NCBI GenBank assembly: GCA_005281725.1
Contig: SSBO01000005.1
Span: 558,001-622,000 of the forward strand
DNA length: 64,000 nucleotides
Reading direction: 5' to 3'
Source: Wuchereria bancrofti
Taxonomy: Eukaryota; Nematoda; Chromadorea; Rhabditida; Onchocercidae
In this document: positions 35,747 through 47,722 of the stretch, piece after piece
Position numbering within the stretch: position 1 is the stretch's first letter
Layout: each line of letters starts with the position of its first letter
Program-made: the position numbers and the translations under genes
Notes under the pieces: model-generated
Database searches by the model: none
The model's input: the letters and a program-made list of their open reading frames with translations, nothing else
Told to the model about the DNA's origin: nothing

Positions 35747-37778
35747 ATGTTTCAGTCAAACACCAAATCAAAAGTGACACAAAGTTCCGCATCCTCAAAC
35801 AAGTCTGTGAAGGAAAGCAACAAACTGCAGAAAAACAAACTAAGGAGAAGTGTGGAAGAATCATCGCGACTCTCATCCCAGAAAAAAAGAGCGATAGAAG
35901 TAATTAGCAGAAATTCCGTCCCGGTAGACTGACACAAGCCAAAGTAGCCTAGCTTTAAAGTGCCTGAAAGCAGTTCGATAAAGAAGCATTTTGGACACGA
36001 AAGTGTCTCATATTGTTCACTTTAGAAAAGACCAGTTAGCATACGAAGCCAAAGTGATGCAATCCTTCGGTCGAACGATTCAGATCGATGGATTGGGCCA
36101 TGGGAAAAAGAAATGAGTGGTGATACGTCTGCTAATGTACCTGGAAAGTTGTCAACTGTGATACCTACGGTAACTACCGGGACATTAAAAAATATGAAAG
36201 TTGCTAAGGTTGAGGATGTAAGCCATCATTTTAAAAAATACTTCAAACCATTTAAATTTTAAATTACTTAAATGTTACAATTAATACAGACACTCATTTT
36301 CCGAAGAGATTATCAGAAAAGAGAAACAGCATATGGTCATTCAGTCTTTTCAACTACAACCATACGGAATTTCACATTTCCAAAGAAAAGCCATTTAACC
36401 GTTTACTGCTATCTTACACAACTCCCAAAACACTATCAAATTTTTTTCGGATGGCGGCAAATAATCTGTACTGTTTAAACTTTTTGACCTATCCAAAAGA
36501 CTCAAACAATATGATTTCTTCAAATCCGTATCTGTAAAAGTTCAGTACCCTTAAACCAGTAAAACAAACAAATCGCCAACTATCCTAAAAATAATTCATA
36601 GAAACTGATAAATCGAATGAATCATTTTTATCATCAAAACCTTCGAGTCGTTCAAATAACCGAATTAGCTAAAATTTTTCGGAGAAATAAGAGGAATCAA
36701 CCATTGAGGAAAATAGAGTGGTTTAGAATTTCAGGGAAAATCGATCTTCAATGAAGAAATGAAGGAAGCCACCTTCAAAGAACAAGAGGTTAGTTGAATT
36801 CCAATTCCATTAAAAAACTATGAAATGTTCCTAAGCCATTTTGTTTTATCGAATTTCTTATCGAATTACTTGAAATAATTACTTATTTCCAGCAAAACAC
36901 TCAGGAAAATATCGGCTTAACTGATGAAAAAGGTGATTATCTCTTTGAAGATTTTTTCGAATTTTTTACAAACTGAAGTTTCGTTCTTTTCATCGCTGAG
37001 CTTGGCCATTTATGACTAGTGAAAGAGAGACATCAACAATCTACGGCTAAATGTCTGATACAGAGGAACAAGAGCTGACACTTGAACCGAAAAATCTCCG
37101 ATGGAATGGTGAGGGAGGTTATCAAACAGTACAACTGCGAAATATAACAAAGGACCGTTTGGCTATCAAAGTATGACATTGTCATTTGATTCTTAGAATC
37201 ATACCACTGGCAATTAGATAAAACATCTGGGAGAAATTACCTGTACATTAACCAACAATACTGATTCATTTTCGTCAGTTCTTCCAGTAAACCTCATCAA
37301 ATTTCATTTAATTCAGGAAGAGTGTAGGAAGATGAATAGTTAATAAGTGAATAAGTGGTCTCAGTAGCAATTCAAAGTTCAACAGACATTTCGAGAAAGG
37401 ATCCATCTTCAGGCCAAATGTTCGGACAACCAGCTGTACCGGGTAAATCCCGTATTCGGCTTCATTGATCCGGGAGAAGAATTAAAGGTGGATATTATGC
37501 GGCGGAAAGCTGTACCAAAGGTGGACAAGATGATTTTCGTTAGTGTTCGAGTAAGTGATCGTCCATTTTGATCTGTGATCATTCTTCTCCCTTCCATAAG
37601 TTCATTCTTAGTCTTTATTCTTTTCCACCAATTCACATATTTCGAAAATAAAACCTGAATTACACACTTTATATTTCAGGCCAATAAGGATGACATTTTT
37701 CCCAAGCCATTATTCAAACGTTCAAAGGACAGCCAAAAGATGGCCATGTTGCCCTTACTTATCGCTCGAGCGATCTGA
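35747..37778 (+). CDS. MSP-domain protein with Ser/Lys-rich N-terminal extension
   Basis: About 260 aa in seven exons: 35747-35899, 36026-36217, 36735-36788, 36893-36932, 37064-37170, 37413-37550, 37680-37778; all phases join (783 nt). The last 110 residues form a major-sperm-protein fold: LTLEPKNLRWNGEGGYQTV, then LRNITKDRLAIKAKCS, then YRVNPVFGFIDPGEELKV. The family includes sperm cytoskeletal MSPs, nematode SSP/MSD proteins and VAP-like adaptors. True MSP is about 127 aa with no extension. This protein has 150 extra residues, polar and basic with many Ser, Lys and Asn, looking disordered. There is no C-terminal membrane helix, so it is not a typical VAP. Sperm expression is likely by family but not shown by the sequence. 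A second ATG at 37051 could give a short MSP-only form. Confidence 0.82.
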
Positions 37779-37822
37779 TCTGATCCCATTCGACTCGTTC
37801 GGATCGAGTCTCATCAGATCGG
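37771..37822 (+). terminator. Inverted repeat just after the MSP-domain stop codon
   Basis: CGATCTGAT near 37771 pairs with ATCAGATCG about 35 bases later, and inside it GACTCG pairs with CGAGTC around TTCGGAT. The stem overlaps the stop codon. It could fold in RNA as a 3' UTR hairpin; whether it has a role is unknown. Confidence 0.45.
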
Positions 37823-37829
37823 TGTGAAT

Positions 37830-38347
37830 ATCTGTTCATCTCTGCCATTTCATCCCCGTCCTATCACTTCCATACCACTGAATAAATCGCTGCCAACTCG
37901 TTTTGTTCTTTGTGCATTTCAACCAGATTGTATCTTCCAGTGGTCTTTAATGTTGCATTGTGGGCTCGGACGCGTCGTACCGTTGTATGCACGCATCGCT
38001 GCTAAGAGGGTTGGATGGCCAGGGGATCAGTTGTGGGCCTGTGTGTTTCCTTTGGGTGTCAAAGGTCATGAGATGTAGAGGTTATGTCACTTTCTTCACC
38101 GAAATGTATCGTCGCACTTAGTTGCTGAGCATATCAATTCGTTCCACGTGCGTAACTCTCTAGCGTCATGTATTCAACATTCAGCATACGTGCACATTCA
38201 TAAACATTCCACTATTTTCACTCTGTACTTTATACGTTTAACGTACGCAAATAATCCGCATTGCTTGTTCAGCGTTCTCGTTTTTAACTTCATATTCACC
38301 TTTTCTTCAAGTGCATCTTTCAGAAGTATATAAAATTTTGAATCGTT
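37830..38347. other. Intergenic region before WDR33, no gene seen
   Basis: About 0.5 kb with short random-looking frames. It carries the MSP gene 3' UTR and the promoter of the WDR33 gene. Confidence 0.55.
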
Positions 38348-41300
38348 ATGGCTGCAGCGTCACCTTTGCTACAGTACCCAGCATCAGAAATAGATGTTTT
38401 GAGCTCATCAGCATCGCTGCAGCCAGCCGCAAGTTCTTCACAGTTTCCACAGGTTGTTACTTTCTTCCAAATATTGCGTTGTACATAAGTTATCTTTTCA
38501 AGGATATCTCGTTCCAAAAGTTTCCTTTCAGACAACTTCTAATATCTCCAGCCAACAACAAATTGTAACGAACAACCAATTTCAACCATATTACCTGCGA
38601 CCGGGTTATCGATTCAAAACAAATTTGGTTCGTTGGCAATCATACATGCGTGTTCATCATCTGTCTGTTAATGCTTTAATAGTTAAAGCTGACGGCTACT
38701 TGATCCCTCAAATAGTGACATTTATAAGTAGTATCTAAACATACTTTGTCAAGTCGAAAATTAAATTAGTTTGTGCGGTCATTACAGCAACCGGTATTGG
38801 ATGTTGCTGACGGTCCAGGTAGGCGGTTGCGTAAAAATGTTGCAAATGTCCGGCGTCACATCGATTATATTGCCAATGTACTAAATCATTTCGAGGTATG
38901 TTTACACTGACTACCAACCTTTAATACCATACCTTCTGCCTTGTACCATTTCCAAATTCTGATTTATATGTTCGTGCTCTTATCAATAATTTTATTATGA
39001 GGGCAACAAATATTTTTTTCACAATTATTAGATGAACTGTAATCTGTATCGTTGACTGTAATTCAAGGTTTTTTTATTTGTGTTTTACTAATTTTCCTTT
39101 CAACATCTACAATTTATTCTCCATTATGCTGAATTAATGATATCAGTATTTGAAAAATGTTGGAGCTGAAATAATTGTTGACTTATATGTTCTACGAAAT
39201 GTCTATCGATAGTACATATTTCGCTGGGTCAAAAGGTTTTAAAGGATTGCATGTACATCACATAGCACGAAAATGGAAATAGTCGGGAAATATAAATATG
39301 AAAAAATCTTATTTGTAATTGATTTTAGAAATCTGAGCCAGAAATCTGATATGTGAAAGAATTTTCAGGCTCGATTATGGCAGCATGATGTACGTGCTCG
39401 TGAGGCCGTTCAGCCAGATATATTATATCAGAATTCTGCAGTTCCTCCAACCACTACTGTAGACAAGACTATTGACTGTGTTTTAAATAAATTTGTGCGA
39501 GCTGCGATGAATAAAGTTAAATGTCCTATTTACAGTATTTGTGTAAGTTATTGATTTTGCTTGTGAATTGCTACGATCAAAATTCTGTCGCATTATAGCT
39601 ATGAAATCCAAGACAACATTTTAATAATATAATAGGATTGAAATTGGATCTAGACTGACTCAAAAAATTCAATTCAAATTTTTAATTAGGTTTTTACTCT
39701 AAGTTACCATTACATACAACGATTTATTCTTGCGTTACTTGTACTTGTAAGTCAGTGGTTTATAAGTTTCAGTGGACACCAGAGGGTAAACGGCTGATAA
39801 CGGGTGCATCGACGGGCGAATTCACTTTATGGAATGGTACAGCTTTCAATTTCGAGACAATTCTTCAGGTATTTGTGGCAGCTTTTACCGTCCATTTCTC
39901 ACTGGATCGCGTTTATTCAGTTTTGTCTCATTCATTCATTTCCATGCGTCACCGTATGTTATCCATTACTCCTTGTTTTACGTCGTAAGTCACTAATTCG
40001 GCCTCAAATAAAATGAAATAAAGAAAAGGCTGAAAAGAGTTTGTGAGTAGAATTATTTTTATTTATAACATAAATGAAAATAAAGGATGATCCAGTCGGC
40101 ACTGCCTTTTTTACAAATATGCCGATATTTTCCTGCTTTGTATAATTATGAAGCAGATAAATAGTTTATAAGGCCTACTTGTTGACAGTTTGCATCGCGG
40201 TTATCAGCGAGTGTTGGACTCATCCTCCACTGCCTACGTTATTTCTGCATTTTTCAAATCAATTCAAAATTGGCTAATGTATCAAATGATTTAACTTCTT
40301 CAAAAAGTTAGGGACCAGTCGGTGATCTTGTTAAAATTTCGTGGGATGTTGAAATCAGTTATCAGTAAAAGTAGGTCATTTAAAATTTTTCCGTTTTGGC
40401 TTACTGCGTTGATCAAGAAGCATTGTTGACTTTTTGAATGAAATTTGTCTTAGGAGTGGATTGCTCGGATTATTTTCCATCACTGTAAAGGATGAAATGC
40501 TAAGCAAGTATTTGTGATTATTCGTGAACTTCGGTGAGATCGAATTAGTATTCTTGATTACATTCAATAATTTACTGAAGTCTGGGAGGGCGGATGGAGA
40601 AATTGTAATGCAGTTTTTATTTGGAGTAAACTGATGTTACCTTCAATTGATGTTTAGATATCTTATTAAAAAGGGTCCCATTTGGAGAACATTGCGACGA
40701 CGTTTCCTGAGATTATTGAAAATATAGAAGTCATTTAAAGATGACTTGCTTATAATTCTTCAAAATATTGTGTTTTTCTACTGGACAGTTATGATAGCTA
40801 TCAATTTACTCTTTAATGCTGTTTGATCTTTACACGTAATGATAGCAGAACTCGCATTTTTTAAGGACAATCGTGCAACGAAAGCGTTCCAGCGACTTGA
40901 CTTCTTGTTGCACAGCGCTTGGGTGTCTAATATGTTCCATGAAAGGGTTAGAACATTTGGTGCAGATGTACCGACTTGCACTTATAACAAGTAAAAAAAG
41001 TGCTTAGCGAGCTAGTAGCTAACGAATTAAGGTGTCACTGACGACAAATGACAGATGAACTGTCCTGAAAAAGTATAACTAAGGAATAAGATGTCAGTGA
41101 ACGAGTGAAATAGTTAAGAGATATTGGATATTACAGAAAACGAGGACGTACGAAGTCAGTTGTATGATGTTTTAGTTTTATTTTGTTCCTTGATCTTTTG
41201 AGGTGAATGCAGGTTAAGAGTGCCGTCGAATTGCATGTCATTGCAGCAATCGCCCATGTAATAAATAATTCCGTTATACTTAAATGGAAGGAGGCGTTGT

Positions 41301-44300
41301 TCCAGAAAAGAAGCTGTACTGGAGTTGTAGGGATGTACTATGGATTTTTTTTTTCTTGCGTTTTTACGTGAATCCAGTTTTACCTTTTAGTCAACAAGGA
41401 TTCGATAATATGCACTTTCATACAATTAATGTCCATATTTTCTTCGTTTACATATATAGCTTCTTACTCCTTTGGTGAAATTGTTCATGTTGATCATTTA
41501 TTTGGGAGTGGACTTGCAGTTCACATGAGTAGAAAATTCGAGGTAGTGTTCTCTGTGATGTCTTCTACCATATGATAAAGATGATATAATTGGAGTATGG
41601 AGCTAACTGATTGCTATGCATTCTGCAGTCTGAGAGGAATTGCTTACTAATTAGGACATGAAAAAGAAGCTTTCTTAAATATTCTAATCCATTAATTTAA
41701 TTTAGGTAAGGGAATAGGATATAAATTTTGGGATTCTTTGATTATATGGAAGCAACAAATGATATTATAGTTCACTGCACGAGATCGCAGAATCTGTTCT
41801 AAAAAGAAATATTGATTTGATGCGAACTGTTGAATTGATAACATATCGATATCGTCTTGGAGAATTCTCATATTTTTAATATTCCCAGTTAACCACTCGA
41901 AGTTAATTATGTGTAGTGAACAACGGAGTACTTGTTGAAATGGTGTTCCAGGCTCACGATACAGCGATCCGTGCTTTGAAATGGTCACACAACGATCAAT
42001 GGCTTGTCTCAGCGGATCACGACGGTTTCGTAAAATATTGGCAACCAAATATGAACAATGTACACATGTATCAAGCGCATAAAGATGAAGCTATCCGATC
42101 TATCAGGTTGGTTATGTTTGTTTTTTGCTTCTTTCACTCAAATTGCAGGAAGTTTGAGGATGGACTATAAAGTTCCAACTTACTTTATTAGTTTCTATTA
42201 CTATTTTTCAGTTTTGCGCCCACAGATGTGAAATTGGTGACTGGTTCGGATGACGCTACTGCGCGAATTTGGGATTTTGCTCGATGTGCTGAAGAAAAAG
42301 TACTTCGCGGCCATGGGTCGGATGTGCGTAGTGTTGATTGGCATCCTCAAAAAGGTTTGATATGCACTGGATCACGTGACTCACAACAACCGGTGAAATT
42401 ATGGGATCCAAAAACAGGGCAATGTCTGTCAACTTTGTGAGTTTTTTTTAACTTTTATGCATTCTAATGATTAAAGAAAAAAATTGTAAGGGTTTACATA
42501 AAGTTCTCTATTGGTATATAACTCATATGTAACTATTAGTAATTTTTAACTTGAAAATAAATTCTTCTAATCATTAACTTTGAGACATGATCATAAAAAT
42601 TCGGTAATGGCCGTGCAGTGGAATAAAAATGGAAATTGGCTATTGACGGGATCCCGTGATCATTTGATTAAAATGTATGATATCAGAATGATGCGTGAAA
42701 TGCACACTTACAAGGGACACAAAAAAGAAGTAACAGGTTGGTTTCCAACTGCAGTGATTTTTTTTCACTTTACAAAATTGATTTTTTTTGAGTCTTACCT
42801 CTTTTATAATCCGCTATTTTATTTAAATTCATAATTTTTTACACTTTTACATTATGTTATTTTGCAGCATTAGCTTGGCATCCGGTTCATGAAGGTATGT
42901 TTGTAAGTGGTGGCGGTGATGGATCATTGGCATATTGGCTTGTAAATAATGACAAGGAACTTGGATTTTTGGAGCATGCTCATGACCAAGCTATATGGAC
43001 ACTTGAGTGGCATCCTTTGGGCCATATTCTGGCATCAGGTATTTCGAGTTTTAAGCTAGAATTGTATTTACTGCATAAATGAGATTTTTGAAGTAACATT
43101 TGGCTCAAATATTGTTTAACCTTTAGACATTCAGTGTTCAAACTGTTGATAAAACTTCGTTTTACTTAAAAAATTCGACACCGATATGATCCAATTTGGA
43201 ATCCAATTTTAAAATTCTTATTTTATGATGATATCTTCTAGGTTCTAATGATAACAACACTAAATTCTGGGCGCGAAATCGTCCAGGTGACACACAGGAT
43301 GACATCTATGGGTTGGCATCATTTTCTGGATCGATACCAGCGGCGGCAAAAGAAGCGAAAACTGAAACTGCTGAGGAAAAAACTTTTGTCGCTGTTATTC
43401 CAGGTGCTGCTGAACTTAACCAACCTCGAAAATTACATTATTGAATAAGATCTGCTTGAGCAAAAATTAACAGAATTCAAGTTTAAATGCAAGTTTTGTT
43501 CGCTATATGCTTTTTGAAGGTATGGGCTTGGATGATGACGTGTTTCAAGGAATGCAGAAGAAAGAAGCGCGAACAACTGTTGGTGGTCCACCAGTTGGAG
43601 GACCTTTGCTATTTCCAGAAGATCCAAACGCACGTCAACAGGCAAGTTAATAAGTATTACTTCCACTGAAGAACTACTTAAAACCTGATAATAATATTTT
43701 AGAAATTGGGCTGACAAGATGAGAAAGTAGATTTTGCTTGGTCGCAGTAACAGCGTTATTGTCCAAATGCTTTTGAATACTAGAAATGTAAGATAACAAG
43801 TGAATTATTTATGTTATTTTTCGTTAGACGCTGAATATCGGTGCAAAGAGGACTTTGATTAAACAACCTCCACCAAAGAAAGCTCAACGGCAATTTGAAC
43901 GGATGTGGAATGTTGCGAAGCCTGGAGCTTCTGGAAACGATGATTATGTTGATGAAGTGCTGGACGAAGGGACATTCCGGAGATCCAAAGCCTCCTTGCT
44001 TGGGCCACCACCACGCTCATTGCTGTCTTCGAAACGTGAAGAAGCTGTAGATTCTTTGAAACTTTTCGATGGTACTTCTCCATTTATTATAATCTTGACT
44101 TTCGCCGTTTTCAGTTACATGTTTCGGTGCTACGCTAGATAAATGTCCTCGAATAATAGCATTTTTTTTTTTTGTAATCAAATTTTCAGAAGGCCGATCA
44201 CCTAGCCCTAGTCAGGACAGAAGTAGACGTTCCCAGAAAAATCTCACTGGGTCAGATCAGGAAATTGGTTCGGTACCCCTACAAATACCGCCATCTCTGT

Positions 44301-45947
44301 CATCTGCACCAGCGGTTGTACAACAGTGGCCAAATCCAACAGCATCTCAGCCACCAGTGATACAACAGATTACTCCGCAGCCAGGTATTCTGGTACCAGG
44401 CGTGCAGAGTATGTTTCTTTATCTTTTTTTTGCAAAATTTTCTTTACTTATTTTGATAATTTTTAACCGGGATAGTTTTTCACTGATACAGACTAGGATA
44501 TCATAACTAGTGGCATAATATTAGAATGTTTTTGTTCTGGTGTTAAACATCCTGCCTTATATCGCTGAGAAGTAAAGGTAATTTTATATAATTTCAAGTT
44601 CTGCTAATGTCTCAGTGTAGAACCCTGAAAATAATCTTTTAATATATCTTCTCGTTTGTGTTGTTCCTCCGTTGGTATTCGAATTTTTTTCACTCCCTTA
44701 CCTTCACATCATCAGTCGTTATTTAAGGTTAGTCCAATGCCACGGTCGTTTTTCTTAATTTGAAATTCTGAATAATTTTGTTTTATTTATGACTTGTCAG
44801 CTTCTATTACTTTATCGATGAATATTGTTTTTATCTTCTTTTGCAGCACTGACGGCAGTGGCGCAGATGGGAGCAGCTGGTATACCATTACCCGCGTTAC
44901 CCATGCCACCAGCTATTGGTCCACTTATTTGGCCACCACCAATTCCGGCTAACCTTACATCTGTACCTCCTGCATCGTCGTCATCAATTCAGAACAGGGT
45001 ACATTTCGGAAACTGAATATGTGCAGGAATATTTTTCATAAATCGAATAAAACAAGTTCAGCATCTTTTAGTAGTTGCTGCTCTTGTTACTTCTAAACTA
45101 TTTTTTGGTTTTAGGATGTGGACTATCGTACTGGACCTTCTTCTCTCCCAATGCCACCACTTTTACAAAGTAATAGCACCTGCACATCCAATGATGTGGA
45201 TCTAAGAAATCAGCAACCTTCGTCATCTTCACAGTCACAAAGCTGGCGCTCTAGTGCACAAATAGACAGTAAATCAATAAACAGTGATGAAACCTCAAGA
45301 ACTGCTCCTTCTACAGGTGTGGAATTATCATGGATTGTATGGATTGTTCCCGTTTAACATGACAATTTGGATTTGAAAAATAATGACATTGGATTTGTTG
45401 TCTACTTTATGGCTGTCATATCCACATGTTTTTATGTTTTCAGGCGAATTAAGAATACATGATCCTCGTATAAGAAGAGGCGGGTCTCGAGGAAGTATGG
45501 CCAGGAATGGAGATGACGAAAGATCAGGGGGATCTATATCTGGAACTCAAGTACGCGACCCTCGCAGAAGGCCTCAGCTACGTGCGCCAACTGCATCTAA
45601 ACAGGTCTGTTGTTTGAATCCCGAAAACTTATTCAGCACCGTTTTAGAATTTGGCTTTTATATCGGAAGAATTCGAAAATTGTCTTCAGGACGAAGACTT
45701 TGACGGTCGTTTCGAAGGTAGTCAAGTTCGACGGCGTGTCTGGATGCCAAATATGAACGAAGCCGGAGATGGTAGAATTGGACTTGGTCAGTCAGTCCCA
45801 ATGCGTTATGAATTTAACTGTCCCGTCAGTGATTTTGATGATCGCCTTCAACATCAGCAGTATCCGCCCTATTTACATCAGCATACTGGAGGTGGATTAG
45901 TACGGCGAGGGGCAAGCAGAAATCGAATTCGTAGAGGAGCTTATTAA
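38348..45947 (+). CDS. pfs-2: WDR33/PFS-2 mRNA 3'-end processing factor
   Basis: WD40 subunit of the cleavage and polyadenylation specificity factor; in human it contacts the AAUAAA signal with CPSF30. About 17 exons, roughly 940 aa. Exons: 38348-38452, 38532-38627 (or to 38651), 38788-38895, 39369-39542, 39773-39868, 41952-42106, 42212-42436, 42585-42736, 42868-43038, 43242-43403, 43520-43641, 43828-44071, 44190-44408, 44847-44998, 45115-45316, 45444-45604, 45690-45947. The seven-blade propeller begins at [20 protein letters not shown] and includes [30 protein letters not shown] and [19 protein letters not shown], matching human WDR33 closely. The C-terminal half is Pro/Ser-rich and ends in Arg/Gly-rich sequence. 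One intron (39869-41951) is 2.1 kb, and one (43642-43827) uses a GC donor. An N-terminal low-complexity exon is tentative. Confidence 0.94.
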
Positions 45948-46434
45948 TTGTTGATATTTGCGTTAAAATCCAAATCGCTGACCTCATCCAGTTCATTTGG
46001 GGGTGACTAAACTGACTCCTTCAGCAACCAAATCATATCTGTTACCCAGAAATACGGATTACTTTACGACAATTTTGCATTGTTCTTTTAGATCTTCAAT
46101 ATAAATATGAACATTTTGATGTAAGCTGTATTTCATCTTACTTTTTTTGTTTATGCATCATGGAACTCATTGCTTTTTCCTTTTTATTGCTCTGTTGTGT
46201 TCTGCACTATTTACTTGGTTATATGCTGAATTTGTGCTACATTTTTCATTACAACATATAAGAAATGAAAATAATATCCAGCTTACAAGGATCACAAGCA
46301 CCAACTGAAACTTTCACTCGATATCAGTGGCATGAATGTGTCATCTGTCGAGCAAGTCATAATCTATATTGGACATATATCATTTTTATTACAAAGAAAG
46401 AAATGGTTGGAATAAAACATTAAACATGAGATAC

Positions 46435-47457
46435 TTAATATTCCGTAATTTTGAGTGGTCTCGGAGGCTTTTGGTGATTCTCTGCAGCTCCTCGAGGAAA
46501 CACTTTGGAGTGTTCGAATGGAGTACCAAATAGTGATTGGTTAGTATGCACGTTCATTTGCTCTTCATCTATGACTACCGGACGTCCATCCTCGAGTGCC
46601 ATTTGCTTTGTCAACATAACCAAACTCTGATGCAGTCACATTTAATCGAGGTACAAGTCGTATAGAACGAACTTACTCAGTTACTTCCTATTGTGATTTA
46701 GAACGAACTTATTGCAATATAGCTTAAGCACCCAGCATTTACAACAAACAGCAGTATAACCTTGAAAGACTCTGGTTCGTAGACTGCAAGCTGCGAAATG
46801 ACAACGTTGTCTAACAGGACATGCGCTTTTGCAAGCATATTTCGGAAAGGTGCATAATCAAAATGATACTCAGCGAGAGCTGCCTTAATTCGTTCTTCCG
46901 CATACTGCAATCTTCACAACTACAGTACAGTACATAATATTTTAGGTATAAAAAAGTGAAAAAAAAAAGCGTTCTGTTAGCTGTTCGAAGGAAACTTACA
47001 AATTTCTCCAATTTCGGTGCATCTTCACGTTGCATATTCAGATATGTATACAGTTTATTCAATTTTCGTAAGCCTCTTCGCACGGTAGTTCGTTGGAAAC
47101 CGTACTGCCACTGAAACATACAGCATCATTGTGTACCATTAGTAGGATGGGAAACTGTAGTACCATAATTATATATTTCAACATTGACATTTCATAAGCT
47201 TCTGCAATATTCTTTTATATTACTGTAAACTGAAAATGCTCCAACATTACTATTATTATGGCAGCAAAATTGTTAAAAATAACACGTACGGCAACAAATC
47301 TCCTAAGTTGTTCACGTTTCTGCCATACGTCTGGTTTGATTTTGACATAGAACGGATGATATGGACTATTGATGACACGACGTAGAAAGCTAACCCCACT
47401 CAACCTCATTCTGCCTCGACCAAACCAATCAGGAACACCCGCCGGACATAATGTCAA
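46435..47457 (-). CDS. mrpl-20: Mitochondrial large-subunit ribosomal protein bL20m
   Basis: Structural protein of the mitochondrial ribosome. Exons (high to low): 47457-47290, 47110-47000, 46904-46761, 46626-46435; 204 aa from the first Met, 188 from the second (MRLSGVSFLRRV, at 47409), which gives a more typical basic targeting leader. The bL20 core is seen in RTTVRRGLRKLNKLYTYLN, FDYAPFRNMLAKAHVLLDN and ISQLAVYEPESFKSLV, the last close to human LADLAIYEPKTFKSL. The C-terminus has about 55 extra residues compared with vertebrate proteins, proline-rich at the end (HQKPPRPLKITEY). The 3' end converges on WDR33; the 5' end faces the MADF gene 265 bp away. Confidence 0.85.
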
Positions 47458-47722
47458 CAGCAGGTTTGAAGCCGATTAGCTGTTGCCATTGAGGGGCCGC
47501 GTGAAATTGCGATATGCTTGGGAAGTGAGTGGTGGTGGAGTGGACGTGGTGGTTTGGTTGCTGGACGTGGAGTGAGGCATGGAGAGTGGTCAGTCCCCGT
47601 CACCAGTGTACGAGCAGGAGAGCGAGGCGGATTTGTCCTTGTGAGTTACACTTTAATGGATTTGTTCCCCGCTATGCAGACAAGAAGACTCTTCTGGTTT
47701 CAGGAGAGTGCTAGGTCATTCG
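47458..47722. promoter_or_regulatory. Probable bidirectional promoter (mrpl-20 / MADF gene)
   Basis: 265 bp between two divergent start codons, with GTGG-rich sequence (47525-47600) that stands out from its AT-rich surroundings. A GTTTCAG acceptor-like site 20 bp before the MADF ATG suggests trans-splicing or a short 5' UTR intron. No specific factor site recognised. Confidence 0.5.

Noticed and set aside
36272..36478. 68-codon frame in an intron of the MSP-domain gene
   Set aside because: Lies between two well-phased exons and has no recognised similarity.
43433..44083. Minus-strand frames across WDR33 exons 11 and 12
   Set aside because: Antisense shadows of conserved WDR33 coding sequence.
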